From: Chondrus crispus
Taxonomy: Eukaryota; Rhodophyta; Florideophyceae; Gigartinales; Gigartinaceae
Length of the DNA: 64,000 nucleotides
Reading direction: 5' to 3'
Assembly: GCF_000350225.1 (NCBI RefSeq)
Contig: NW_005178819.1
Span: 95,244-159,243, forward strand
In this document: one piece after another, positions 20,409 to 30,712 of the stretch
Layout of the letters: each line of letters opens with the position of its first letter
How positions within the stretch are numbered: the first letter of the stretch is position 1
Program-made: the position numbers and the translations under genes
Notes under the pieces: model-generated
What the model was told of the DNA's origin: nothing
Database searches by the model: none
Seen by the model: the letters and a program-made list of their open reading frames with translations, nothing else

Positions 20409-20774
20409 CGCGAGATGGGGACGGACGTTGCCGTCGAGGTGCGGAGGGCGGAGGTGTCCTCGGCGGGAAACTAAGCGATTGAAAAATGTTGGCTTTCGTT
20501 TTGAGTGTTTAAACAATGGCGGCAAATGACTTCCAACTGACACGTGTACAAAGCGTATGTGGGAATGGCGTTTTCCGCGGCTGTTCCAAGGCTACAAACA
20601 CTCTAGCCGTCTTGTCTTTTGGCTCGGAGATAACTACTGACAATCGAGCACCAGTCGAGACACTCTACCTCTCTAGCTAGCCCGCTGTTATACCCACGAG
20701 GCTCGCGGCCTGTAAGGACCCGAATGCGACATCGTCCCACGTCTCCCGGCAGTTTATTTCTTTGAGGTTTAGCT

Positions 20775-23700
20775 TTACAGCAACTCCACAACCTTCCCTG
20801 GCTCAAGCCAAGCCTTGTCCGTGGTTGCTTCTCTTAGTTCTTCCGAGTCGAGCACATCCTCAGGAAGCAACTTCGTCTCGTCCACATATGCAGTCATTTC
20901 CTTTAAAAGCGTTTTGACATCATCTACTTTGCCAATGAACATCAACGCCACTCCCATCTTCTGCACTCTCTGCCTCAGAAATGCGCCGGGCACCAACTTT
21001 TTTAAATATCCCACCAAGTACTCCTCTTCCCGCGGATGCCCCTCCCTGATCCGTTTCCGCGCAGCCTTTCGTCTCCTCTTTTCCGCTTGTTTCTCCAGCT
21101 TCGCAACGCTCATCGGACCCGTCCCGGATACCGTGGTAAACACGCTCGTGGCCGATGTGCGTGACGTAAATGTCACATCGGACAGATTACTCACCAGAGA
21201 TGACGCCGTGCTAGCCGAGAACGCGTCTGAATCCGCTTCATCCATAGGTCCGCCGTTCGCTGCCAATCGAGCAGATATCTCACGTTTCGCCTCACGCACA
21301 ATTTCCAAACGCTTTCTACGCTCGCGCAGTTTTCCCCCGTTTTCTCGAAGTGTTGATAGCAACACATCCGCTCCTTCCAGGATCATACCCGCAACTTTCT
21401 GCCACAGCATCTTTTCTTCCGCAGCCGCAGAACTTTCCTTACTTACTTTTCTGCCGCAGTGCAGAGCAATAGATTCAAACATTTCTTCCCATTCCTCATC
21501 CCGCGAAAGCAGCTCAATAGCACCATCAATATCATCAAGATGTAGAAGCCTGACGTGAGCTGCTTCTCGCAGCTTTCCATTGTCTACTAGTTCATCCACC
21601 AAAGAGTCCAGGAGATCGTGCTTCTCTTCAACAGATAATTGTTCACAGCGCCACACAGCACTCACAGCCCGTTTCCACTGACCACCTTTTCGGAAACTGG
21701 TGCTCGCTTGCAGCCAGTCTTGGTTTCGAATAAAAACGGACCCCGCATCCTCGAAACGATCCGTCTCAACCAAGTGCTTGCCATATCCATCCATTAGATT
21801 CTTTCTATAGGAATCATCCCGACGAAAAAGATCCAGCCCGGTTTCGTATAGAGCATGTTCATGACAAAGTGAAACGCACTGATCAAATTTGCTCTCACCG
21901 CAACGATAAAGACTGCGAAGGGCCTTGTCGTATCGCTCTAAGCGCATATCAATCGCATATTTCATCTTTTCCGTATCCAAAACGCTTAATTGCTTCAACT
22001 CTTGAGAGTAGTCTGCGGGATCAATCTGGCTGGACCTTGCCACAAAAAGAGCGAGTTGAAGATCATAAGTGCCGAGAGCTTCCCTGTACACTTTCTCTTC
22101 ATTCTTGACTAAAACAAATAGATAATCTACAGCCGCCGCACCCTCTTCTTCATCTCGATCTCGCGCTTCTCGAACTTGGTCGAGAGCGCTTGCAAAGTCT
22201 GATGGTTCCCGACGTATCAATCCTGTCAAAATTGCGTTCAAGTAACGGCCCTTGTTGTTCTTGTCTCTCAGTGTTCTCACGGCAGCATCACACACAGTGT
22301 TTACCTTCGATACGTCTCCCCGTAAGAAGGTCAGAAAGATGCTCAAGTGGCTTGCTTTTTCCACTTCATCAACAAAATCTCGGATGTTTTCTAAAAACAT
22401 GTTGTAGTTTGCAGTAACCACATGATTCATATCCACTCTCTGCTTTCGACACAAACTGAATGCTTTCGAGTATTTCGCACTCTTCGCAAACTCATCTACA
22501 GTCTCGAAAACAATCGGGCGCGGGCAAATACATTCGAGATTTCCTCTCGGAGCCTGTAGAACAGTGGTAACCTCGCCCGGTATGGCCGCCACTATAAGGG
22601 AGGATCGGTCAATCGGTCTTGTCGCTCCTTTTCCAGCCGGGAGTTGTGAGCCCTGGCTATCTTGCACTACCGCTCCTATCTTACTATCCAATGCATCGCA
22701 GACCGAAGGAATCTCATTTCTGTCTTCATCATAAGATTTGGAGCTCGCCTTATCAAGTAGAACACAATATAGCAGATGAGATGTAGTTGTGAAGGACAGG
22801 AACTTTTCTTGCAAGCAGAATGACGTGCATTCCCTTGAAATACATAGACTCTTTTCTGCAGTGAGTTCGAAAGCTTTCAGGGTACCATTTTCATCTTGAA
22901 CCAAAGTTATGCACCGCTCGCGACTGACTGTAAAATCGCGAATTCTGACGGCACCTGAGGACACTGCGTGTGGAGCGGAGGCCACTTCTTCAAACGAACC
23001 GCTTTTCCGGTCGACCTTTAGTCGGATAATGCAGCCTTTCGATGTTGCCATGATAATTTCGTTATTCGTCACAGAACGTGACAGCACTCGCACACATCCA
23101 TCAACCTCGTACTCACCCAGCAACTTTGGCTCTGAACCGTCAGTGCTAAGACAGAACAATTGCAGTAATTCCTGAGGCTCGACATTATCTTCACTCCAGG
23201 GTGAGGCGTGGTTCACAACCACGACTGCGTCTCGAGCAACGAACACTGGCGATCGAGTAGTCAAAAAGGGTGTGGCTTCCGAGCCGATTCCAAACTGCCA
23301 CTTCTGATTTTCGCAGATCTTCGCACCGTTTGCTTGCGTAGAACAATCCGCTTGGGCTCTATGAAAGCAGTCCTTAATTTCAACGACTTGAAACGCCCCA
23401 TTCGCAAGCAAAGCTCCTATCTGGTTGTCAGCTTCCCAGCCGCAAATCTCTTGAACGGCATCGTCGTATTTCACTACACCATGATTCATTGGTGGAGGCA
23501 AAACAGCGCGTGTGAGATTCGATACGCACACGTTAATACCGTCTATGACGAAAGCATGGGCACCTCCCATCACATCAAAAACAGTTCCGGGTAGTACCCG
23601 AAACCTCGTGAAAAGGGCGAAACCTTCTTTCGTAAACAAGGCCATGGAATCCACCACATCTTCGTCCCAATGCACCATCAAGACCTCATCTCCTACCTGC

Positions 23701-24593
23701 ACAACCCTCTTGCAATACCATTTGTAATTGGTTCTCATGAACAAACTCACAGTCGTCTTCTTCGCGTCAAACTTTTGTACAACAGCCAGAATTCGACTAT
23801 CTGCGCTCCAGCTAAGCATTAACGGAGGAGCAACAAAAGGAAGATCAAAATCACTCCGAAGATGACGCAAGCCGTTTCGCTCAAAAAAGATAAGACGACC
23901 ATCGCCAATCGACAAACATATGAACCCGCCTATCCTCGGCTCCCAAGCGACTGCCAAATGACCACCTTTGATATTGGCAATCGAATCTATATCAAGCGTC
24001 TTCACGGTCGCACACTCCCGATCTACTACTACCCCCCTGAGTTGGTGGTTTTTTCCTTCCAATGCTACAACAAAGAATTCGCCATCCCCACGCCACGAAA
24101 CTCGAGCGTTGATTGCTGGTACTTCTGCGTGTGGAATTTCTGCCCTCACGTCAAGCGTAGCATCAAGAACGAGAGTCTTCACTGGTGAAACGACAACAAC
24201 CAAATTGCCATCTGGACTGGACACAGCATCAAGGACGCCTGAACAAGCAGGGTTCTCCTCATCAACAACCTCACCGACTGGATGCACCAGGCCATTTAAA
24301 GTGTCAAATGTAAAAAGCTCGCCATCTCGAGTGACAATAAGGAGCGATTCGCCGAGAATGCATACAGACTTCGGATTTGAAGATAACGCAGTTGATATAG
24401 GTGTCTCTGTCACAATTGAAGAGGAAGGTGGGAGAGAGACTGCATGCAGGGAAAGTGTGTGGTCAGCCGATGGCACGGCGAAGTAAAGCTGACGCAAACC
24501 GGACGGAGCTTCGAAAACAGTGAGCACGGAGTGCGAGGAGGATGGATGGGCAAACCGGAGGTGTGAAACGGAATGAATATCAAGATTCTGCAT
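20775..24593 (-). CDS. ELP1: Elongator complex protein 1
   Basis: ELP1 (IKAP) is the scaffold of Elongator, which adds the carboxymethyl group to wobble uridine of cytosolic tRNAs. The 1272-residue product from ATG 24593 is close to the family's usual 1300. The N-terminal half is repetitive and beta-rich, as expected for the two WD40 propellers (e.g. VSWRGDGEFFVV, LSWSADSRILAV). From about residue 700 it becomes alpha-helical, matching the TPR-like arm (AGSVFIRNQDWLQASTSFRK). A basic patch near residue 1160 (EKRRRKAARKRIREGHPREE) is the conserved tRNA-contacting region, followed by the dimerisation end. It is intronless. It partners with ELP2 and ELP3. TRM11 and MnmA, also tRNA modifiers, lie in the same window, but physical linkage is probably incidental. 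Confidence 0.95.
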   Translation of the reverse strand: MQNLDIHSVSHLRFAHPSSSHSVLTVFEAPSGLRQLYFAVPSADHTLSLHAVSLPPSSSIVTETPISTALSSNPKSVCILGESLLIVTRDGELFTFDTLNGLVHPVGEVVDEENPACSGVLDAVSSPDGNLVVVVSPVKTLVLDATLDVRAEIPHAEVPAINARVSWRGDGEFFVVALEGKNHQLRGVVVDRECATVKTLDIDSIANIKGGHLAVAWEPRIGGFICLSIGDGRLIFFERNGLRHLRSDFDLPFVAPPLMLSWSADSRILAVVQKFDAKKTTVSLFMRTNYKWYCKRVVQVGDEVLMVHWDEDVVDSMALFTKEGFALFTRFRVLPGTVFDVMGGAHAFVIDGINVCVSNLTRAVLPPPMNHGVVKYDDAVQEICGWEADNQIGALLANGAFQVVEIKDCFHRAQADCSTQANGAKICENQKWQFGIGSEATPFLTTRSPVFVARDAVVVVNHASPWSEDNVEPQELLQLFCLSTDGSEPKLLGEYEVDGCVRVLSRSVTNNEIIMATSKGCIIRLKVDRKSGSFEEVASAPHAVSSGAVRIRDFTVSRERCITLVQDENGTLKAFELTAEKSLCISRECTSFCLQEKFLSFTTTSHLLYCVLLDKASSKSYDEDRNEIPSVCDALDSKIGAVVQDSQGSQLPAGKGATRPIDRSSLIVAAIPGEVTTVLQAPRGNLECICPRPIVFETVDEFAKSAKYSKAFSLCRKQRVDMNHVVTANYNMFLENIRDFVDEVEKASHLSIFLTFLRGDVSKVNTVCDAAVRTLRDKNNKGRYLNAILTGLIRREPSDFASALDQVREARDRDEEEGAAAVDYLFVLVKNEEKVYREALGTYDLQLALFVARSSQIDPADYSQELKQLSVLDTEKMKYAIDMRLERYDKALRSLYRCGESKFDQCVSLCHEHALYETGLDLFRRDDSYRKNLMDGYGKHLVETDRFEDAGSVFIRNQDWLQASTSFRKGGQWKRAVSAVWRCEQLSVEEKHDLLDSLVDELVDNGKLREAAHVRLLHLDDIDGAIELLSRDEEWEEMFESIALHCGRKVSKESSAAAEEKMLWQKVAGMILEGADVLLSTLRENGGKLRERRKRLEIVREAKREISARLAANGGPMDEADSDAFSASTASSLVSNLSDVTFTSRTSATSVFTTVSGTGPMSVAKLEKQAEKRRRKAARKRIREGHPREEEYLVGYLKKLVPGAFLRQRVQKMGVALMFIGKVDDVKTLLKEMTAYVDETKLLPEDVLDSEELREATTDKAWLEPGKVVELL

Positions 24594-25613
24594 TTCTCAA
24601 AGACATTGAAGGGCGAAGAATGGCCCTGTTAATCTATACAAAGAAGTCGCGGAAGATGGCGAGCACGCCGACCGGGTACACTTCAAAATGGCCTTCTTGG
24701 CAGTGATCGAGGCATGTTAGTATCCTTTGGTTCTACAGTACCGTACATGATTCAGTAACCGTGCAATAAGGCAAGGCTACCAGTAACCGCAGCCTCCTGG
24801 TCCCAGGAGATGAGTTGACACGTGTAGGCAACGTCCTGAGACGGACAGAACGAATAGCTACTTCCATAAAAAGTGCTGCTGCACCAAGTTGTTCAGTGAA
24901 GAGGTTTTTTATTCTCGCCTTAAATCGTTCTATCCTCGAAACCGCCGGGCTCCGTCTACCTCTTGTTTAGGAGTCTCATCTTCGAAAACTGAAATCTCGA
25001 CATCTTCCTTTGCACAACAATTTATCAAAAAGCGATTGTACAGCGCGCAGTAAACTGCATGATTTCATTTTTAAAGAGTTCTCATAAAAACCAGAAGCGG
25101 ATGTCTCCTAATCAACTCCTAATGGGATTCGGGGACCGCTAAGCCCTCAAACAAAATTCATGCTGCCTCGCTTCTGAAGACCTTAACTCTTATATTAATG
25201 AAACGTGTTTCAGACTTATGTGTTCAAGCTGTATATTACCCAGAGGCAACCTAATGGTCTTGAAGTTCCGTATTAGGCGAGGAATTATTAGACCAGTTCC
25301 TGACTAGACCAGGAATATATCTGCTTACAATCCATCCTGTGGCCACCGTTCTAAGACACAGTCTCGAATATGAAGACGTACACTAAATGGAGACTGTGAG
25401 AGACTAGATGTGCGAGAGAATTCCGTTCGGGGGTTTCAAGAGTGAAGTCTGCGAGATATAAAGCGATTGACATTGATGTATCTGGCACCAAATTTGACAC
25501 ACACCACCGTGCACAGATACAGCTGTCATGCTGTGGGGGGCTGTCGTGAGGGACTGTTGCGCGGAATCGAATACAAAGAAATGGTTGCATAAAACTTCTT
25601 GACAACTATGTGT
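24594..25613. other. Intergenic region without a gene
   Basis: About 1 kb separates ELP1 upstream sequence from the 3' end of the CAF-1 gene. The only open frames are short and have no recognisable motifs. It presumably holds the ELP1 promoter on the left and the CAF-1 3' UTR on the right. Confidence 0.6.
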
Positions 25614-28349
25614 TTACTCTGTGGTCGGAGAACTAGCATATCTAACGTCACTCTTTCGGTCGCCTATAAATGGGGTGGGTTTTGTGAAAAGCGGTTGCGC
25701 CGACTGAGGTGCACGAACCGGGACGGTTTCCGGGGGACTAACAACTTGTTGTTCCGGTGGGGCAGCAGGGCTGATATGAGGTGCCAGGTGGCACCTTGGA
25801 TGAGAATTGTCATGGCCTGCTGTGTTCGCTTTTTCTGGAGATTTTGCTCTCGACTGCTTCCCTACCCCATGCGTCTCACGAATTCTTGCAGCGAGTAATT
25901 GATCATTCAGATGCCAGGCTGCGCGACTATCGCCGCTGCGCTTTTCATTGGTTGCAAGAACTCTGATGGCCCGTACAACTTCTATTTTCGGGGGCACTGG
26001 TAAGCCCTGCGAACGTCTCCGCTCGCAAAACTCAAACACGAGGTTATCACGTGACGTTTTGGAGGTGCCAGTCACTAACACAACAGCAAGATCGTGTTTC
26101 GCACCTTCATCAAGCGATGTCCGGGGGATGCGAATCGGGGCGGGCTTGGGCATTGAGGTTTCGTGAAGGAAATCGGTGACATGGGTGATGTACGGGTTGA
26201 ACATGCGAATTCTCGGCGCACCCTCAATAGAAGAAACAGCGTAGCAGTCAAGGGGAGACTGCTCGCCTGCTTTCGGTAATGACACACCCTGGATTACAAT
26301 GGAAGATTTGAATTTGCGATGCCGCCGTCTCTTCTTTCGAAGATTCTCATTAGACGCGTCCTTTGAGGCGTTCACCCTCTTGTTGCCGGTACCCGACGTT
26401 GTGATAGTTAATCCGACCATCTCCGTAGGTGCATCGCCATCAGTAATTGGACCGGTCTGAGTCACTAGAGATGACGGAAGGCTGACCTCATGCCCAGGCT
26501 TCTTCCCGTCATGTCCTTCGCCAGCTGCCTCGCCATCGCAGCTGCTATCATTGTCGTCATCATCATCCTCGTCAGCATCGCCGTCATCGAGGAAGTCATC
26601 GTCCTCTTCTTCATCACTCCCGTACAATTTGCGCAGCTCAGCGTCTTCGTCGGCCCTTTCTTTGTCGACCTCAATGTCTAATAAGTCTTCTACATCTTCC
26701 TCTTCTTCCCACTCTTCTCCGCTGTCGTATGCATAGTCCAGGTCCGGTTCCTTGAGGATAGGCCGTCTCGGACCAACCTTTGTTGCCTTCCGCGGGTCCA
26801 CTCCGAAAAATGCTGGCCGATGGTTACCATGAAACTGCAACAACTTGATCGTCCCCTTCTTTCCGCGTCCTCTAACATCTGCTCGTCTTCTCGTAAATCT
26901 TGGCATGCGATCATCGAGATGAGTGGTACGATGCGCGCGGTATTCTCGCAAGACCTTGTGAATCCTGCCTTCCGCCATTTTCCGCCGCTGTGCGCAAAGG
27001 TGCATATGCTGCCTAAACGCGCCATCCGAGGATGCCACTAACTCTTTCTCGGAATTACTCGTGGCAGTGAACCTCTCGTCCATTCTTGAACGGTCTGGGG
27101 CTTCCATTTCCGATTGCAACCACCAGGACAGGGTCATTGCGTCCTTATCTCCGTTTGCAGGAACTGCGCCGAGATGTTCGGTCGAAGTACTCCCTGTTCC
27201 ATCCGGAAACACATGAACGTTGCAAACGCTTGGAACAACTGCAGCCGCAGCGGAAGAGACCTTGGAGTCTGAGATGACACGGTCGATCGCCTTTTGCTTC
27301 ACAAACCTCTTCATAAACATGGCCTCCGCAGATGCCTCCTTCCTTCGCTTGCGCTCAGTTGACTTTCTCAACTTTTGTACTCGCTGTTTCTGAACCTTCT
27401 CCAATTTCTTCTCAAGTTTCGCTCTGGCATTTGCAGCACTTCTTTTCTCTTTGTCTTCCTTTTCCTTGATCTTTTGTTCCTCCCTGGCGTGGGCAGCATC
27501 GGCCTTTTCTAAAGCGAGTTTCGCTTTCTCCAAACTGCTTGCGGTAGGCTTTCGCCCACGTCCTTCCAGACCCGATAGGATTTTCACACATCGTTCTACA
27601 CGATTACGGTATCGATGCAATCTTCGACGAACAATGAACAACCTTTCTGACAGCTCAACCGGAAGAAAGGCAGGTTCAGAATCCCACACACGAACACGAA
27701 CGGAATTTACGGCGGAGTCATGCAGAAATGCAGAATCGGACAACTCGAGCTGTGCAGCAAGCGATGGTGTCTTCCACCCATCCGCGGAACATGCTTGCGA
27801 CAAGCGAAAGGCTACCCACAGCGCCGATGAGTCCGGCACGCCATACGACACAAACGTGCCCATCCCACCAACATCATAGGCTTCCTTCCATGCTGGATCT
27901 CTGCTGCTCTCCCGCGCAACTACTTCCTGCAACACCGAATAGGGCAGGCCTTGTAAATCGACAGCGACAGTCCCCTTCGCACCTTTGGCAGCCTTGTCCA
28001 GTATGAAAGGTGCAGGCGGAACCAAGGAAGAAACGAGAGCGTTTGCTTCTCGCAACATGGTAGAGAGGCGGGTCCAGTACGTGGCAGCCATAGGGGAGGG
28101 GTTGGTTGGCACAGGTGGTATAGTTGGCGCAGGCAGTAGAGGGCGCGAAGAGCGGGGGCGAGCAAATGAGGCCATTTGTGCTTGTGTTTGCGGAGCAGCG
28201 TCGGATGGAGTTGTTGTAATCGCTGCGGTTATCGGCACTGCGGCAGAGCGCTGTGGTGCGTTTGCCTGCGGAATCGCAGTGGTTGCGCTTGGTTGGGGAG
28301 GATCCGGGGCGCAAGTGGCCGTCACCGGATATGTAATGAACGGCTGCAT
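25614..28349 (-). CDS. CHAF1A: Chromatin assembly factor 1 large subunit (p150/FAS1)
   Basis: CAF-1 deposits H3-H4 on newly replicated DNA with PCNA. The open frame reaches back into the upstream MITE, but only through a TTG; the first ATG is at 28349, giving 911 residues. Order of parts: a Pro/Ala/Thr-rich N-terminus; a long Lys/Glu/Arg-rich coiled region at about residues 270-350 (KLEKKLEKVQKQRVQKLRKS); then the signature LLQFHGNHRPAFFG followed by LDYAYDSGEEWEEEEDVEDL. A long acidic run follows (EEEDDDFLDDGDADEDDDDD). The C-terminal part resembles a winged-helix region (ARIRETHGVGKQSRAK). Nuclear. The gene is intronless. A 294-bp mariner-type MITE ends 228 bp upstream of the start codon and may contribute promoter sequence. 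Confidence 0.93.
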   Translation of the reverse strand: MQPFITYPVTATCAPDPPQPSATTAIPQANAPQRSAAVPITAAITTTPSDAAPQTQAQMASFARPRSSRPLLPAPTIPPVPTNPSPMAATYWTRLSTMLREANALVSSLVPPAPFILDKAAKGAKGTVAVDLQGLPYSVLQEVVARESSRDPAWKEAYDVGGMGTFVSYGVPDSSALWVAFRLSQACSADGWKTPSLAAQLELSDSAFLHDSAVNSVRVRVWDSEPAFLPVELSERLFIVRRRLHRYRNRVERCVKILSGLEGRGRKPTASSLEKAKLALEKADAAHAREEQKIKEKEDKEKRSAANARAKLEKKLEKVQKQRVQKLRKSTERKRRKEASAEAMFMKRFVKQKAIDRVISDSKVSSAAAAVVPSVCNVHVFPDGTGSTSTEHLGAVPANGDKDAMTLSWWLQSEMEAPDRSRMDERFTATSNSEKELVASSDGAFRQHMHLCAQRRKMAEGRIHKVLREYRAHRTTHLDDRMPRFTRRRADVRGRGKKGTIKLLQFHGNHRPAFFGVDPRKATKVGPRRPILKEPDLDYAYDSGEEWEEEEDVEDLLDIEVDKERADEDAELRKLYGSDEEEDDDFLDDGDADEDDDDDNDSSCDGEAAGEGHDGKKPGHEVSLPSSLVTQTGPITDGDAPTEMVGLTITTSGTGNKRVNASKDASNENLRKKRRRHRKFKSSIVIQGVSLPKAGEQSPLDCYAVSSIEGAPRIRMFNPYITHVTDFLHETSMPKPAPIRIPRTSLDEGAKHDLAVVLVTGTSKTSRDNLVFEFCERRRSQGLPVPPKIEVVRAIRVLATNEKRSGDSRAAWHLNDQLLAARIRETHGVGKQSRAKSPEKANTAGHDNSHPRCHLAPHISPAAPPEQQVVSPPETVPVRAPQSAQPLFTKPTPFIGDRKSDVRYASSPTTE

Positions 28350-28577
28350 GTTGTGGTGGTTTTTGGCGATGATGGTGTGAGACAGTTTGAGATGATCGAC
28401 GAAGACAGTAGGGCACGGTTTCCCGACAAACTTTGCCGTTGGGAAGGTGCCGGCGATGGGTTGCGGAGGGGTTGGTGCGGACGCCACAGCATGTGGGGGC
28501 AGGGCGCCGCAGAGGACTGTATGGCCAGTTTCGGATTTGGCGCCACCAAATGTGTTTTGGCGGGAGAAAATGAAATA

Positions 28578-28871
28578 CAGGGGGGGGTCGCTCAATAGTG
28601 CCTACTTTAGTAGTGCTTCCCTCTATATAGTGCTAGGGCTCACCCTCTGGCACAGGTTATCATAAGCTCACACGTGTATCATCCGGCATGGTTCAGTACT
28701 CAAAGGATGAAGTTATTTAGTTGTGTTATACAGGCTTTGGCGTGATTGTGTTAGCAGTGTGCTTTGTCCCCAAATATGTGTATTTGAGCCTCCTTTATAT
28801 AGTGCCATCCCCCCAATAGTGCCATAGCTAGAAGTATGTCACGCTATAGCACTATATCGTAGGAGGCACTG
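28578..28871 (-). mobile_element. Mariner/pogo-type MITE, copy 1 (294 bp)
   Basis: The element starts CAGGGGGGGTCGCTC and its other end reads CAGTGCCTCCTACG on the complement. Both ends are flanked by TA, the mariner target duplication. Inside each end the motif ATATAGTGCTA recurs (inverted), giving subterminal repeats. A second copy of about 95% visual similarity spans 43007-49479, split by a copia insertion. It carries no coding sequence. It lies directly upstream of the CAF-1 gene. Confidence 0.9.
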
Positions 28872-28914
28872 TACATCTCTTGGCGATGGTTTATTTATTT
28901 GGGTCAAAGTGTAG

Positions 28915-29230
28915 ATTTTAGGGCGACACCCGGCCAAAGTGAAATCTACGTGGGGCGATTTCAATGCGGTGGGGGTTTTTATAGGGCGACACTACTAAAA
29001 AGTGCTTTGCTAGTAGGGTGATTTTGGTCCATGGTGTCCTTTTCAGGGGGTGACAATGCACGTTTTCTAGGGTGACAGAAAAAAGATCGTAAAGTCACCT
29101 CCGACAAACTCATATTCGGGGATGTCACCCCATAAAAACGTATACCATCGTGGCATTTCGGCAGAGACCTAAATGTTAGAAAAGTCGCCCTAGAAATGCA
29201 TGATTGTTTTAATGTCACCCCTATAAAAGC
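28915..29230. repeat. Cluster of GGGYGACA motifs, left bracket
   Basis: About six copies of GGGCGACA/GGGTGACA-like sequence (28920-29075) are followed by four inverted copies, TGTCACCC/GTCGCCC (29092-29220). TTTTTATAGGGCGACA at 28978 is mirrored by TGTCACCCCTATAAAA ending at 29229, so a foldback element of about 250 bp is likely. The same motif clusters again at 37855-38110. Mutator-like elements often have such subterminal arrays. Whether this is one end of a large element or a separate MITE is open. Confidence 0.6.
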
Positions 29231-29611
29231 ACGGCAACGCACGGTTTCGCGCTGGATAAAGCGCTCTCAAAACTGAAACAATATAGTGTGGCTATAGAGG
29301 CCGCCCAGTGCCCACCACAGTGGCATACGGTGACGCGCGGTAACGCGGCGTACGTTCTGCCTTCTGAACCCGCCATTTTTCGGCGTCTACGTTCCCCAGC
29401 CCCCCCCCCGCACATCTCGCCGCAATGCCCTCACCCGTCTTCTTCATCGCCTTGCTCACCCTGCCTCTAGCACGGTGCACCGCGGCCGCGTCTCCAAGTG
29501 ACCCGGACCCCGCACCAAAGAGCCCGGCGCCCATCTCACGCGTGTCCATTAAGAACGGAAGTTTGTGCAGATCTCCGGGGAGGTGCAACATTCCTAGTAT
29601 TCTTGGACACC

Positions 29612-30490
29612 ATGAGCTGGGCGATTGACAGGGTGATGATTGGTGATGGCCGACAAGGGGCAAGCGGCCACAAAACGCAAGACGGCGTTTTGTACGCTGC
29701 CGCCGGATTGACAGGCGGTGACGAAAGTTTCTGGCCTATCGATGCCAATTCGATTACACTATCCCTTCACACGATGCAGGCTCTATTAAACGCTATAGAT
29801 GATGGTACCAACGACTTGCCGCGCAAGAGAAAGTTTTTGCAAGAGATGTTCCGTCGACTGTATGCGTGGATGATGGCCCATCGCGGTGTGCCGATACTCA
29901 TCGGTGGTATTGGGGCACGCGGTCAAATCACTGGATCAAGAAGGTTTCAGGTGCACCAGTATGGCCCGAACCTCGTGCGCAGCAACGACGATTCATGCGT
30001 GTCGGCTGCGCTGTCCAACGGCACTTGTGCGCTATATGGTACCACAGGAGGAACAAGCGTCGACAAGTACCTTCGGAAGCATCCGATGAAGATCAAAACA
30101 CTCAAGCAACTCTTTTCTCTGGTTCACCAAATTCCCGCTCAACTATCAGTGCGCCGAGTTCCTAAAGCTGTGAAGAAGGCGTTCGATGCAAATCCTTTCA
30201 AGTGGCTTGCGCACCATAATCAAGGCGTGTGGATAGTCCGAATAGTGGAACACGGAATTGTAGATCATTGCGTTGCGCTGGACTGCAACCGTGGTATTGT
30301 CCATGATAGCGCTTCAAGGTATCCGTTCGCATTAACCGAAGATGTGCTTCGTCTCCTTGGCGGAGATGAAGCAAAAAATTTGCGCGTGGCTGAAGTGAGG
30401 GAGCTAGTTAAAGTCCCTGTCAATTCCAAGAAGCCCTCACGCTGCTCGTGTTCATCCCCCGCCCCTCCCGCTCCTTCTTCGCCAGCTTGA
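29612..30490 (+). CDS. Unknown protein with papain-like cysteine peptidase features
   Basis: From ATG 29612 this ORF encodes 292 residues. I do not recognise the family. A plausible Cys-His-Asp set is seen: Cys in NDDSCVSAALSNG, His and Asp in GIVDHCVALDCN followed by HDSASRYPFAL, in the order used by papain-like folds. Upstream in another frame, an ATG at 29425 starts a hydrophobic leader (MPSPVFFIALLTLPLARC) that looks like a signal peptide; no clear splice joins it. The ORF sits just inside the left GGGYGACA cluster and upstream of a MULE transposase. Some transposons encode cysteine peptidases, so this may be an element gene. Function is not established. Confidence 0.5.
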   Translation: MSWAIDRVMIGDGRQGASGHKTQDGVLYAAAGLTGGDESFWPIDANSITLSLHTMQALLNAIDDGTNDLPRKRKFLQEMFRRLYAWMMAHRGVPILIGGIGARGQITGSRRFQVHQYGPNLVRSNDDSCVSAALSNGTCALYGTTGGTSVDKYLRKHPMKIKTLKQLFSLVHQIPAQLSVRRVPKAVKKAFDANPFKWLAHHNQGVWIVRIVEHGIVDHCVALDCNRGIVHDSASRYPFALTEDVLRLLGGDEAKNLRVAEVRELVKVPVNSKKPSRCSCSSPAPPAPSSPA

Positions 30491-30712
30491 AGTACTCGGG
30501 CGTCGAGCAGGGGAGGCTACATGCGTGGGTGCGCAAGTTGGAAGAGAGGGAGAGAAGGGTCGGCCACGCGGAGGAAGCAGGGAAGGACCGCGTTGCCGAA
30601 CGAGTTGCTACTGTCGCGAGGAGGGAATCGAAACAGGGCGCGCCAGTCCTTCTCTTTTGTATCGGCTTCAACGATCGCAGGGGCTAGCGCAGCAGATGAG
30701 AATCAGCGAAAT

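Noticed and set aside
28350-28595. N-terminal extension of CAF-1 beginning MSDPPL
   Set aside because: The start would be TTG inside the MITE; the same peptide start appears before MnmA for the same reason. The first ATG at 28349 is preferred.
29612-30490. UFSP2/peptidase C78 identity for this ORF
   Set aside because: The Cys and His surroundings do not match that family's signatures; only a general papain-like pattern is visible.
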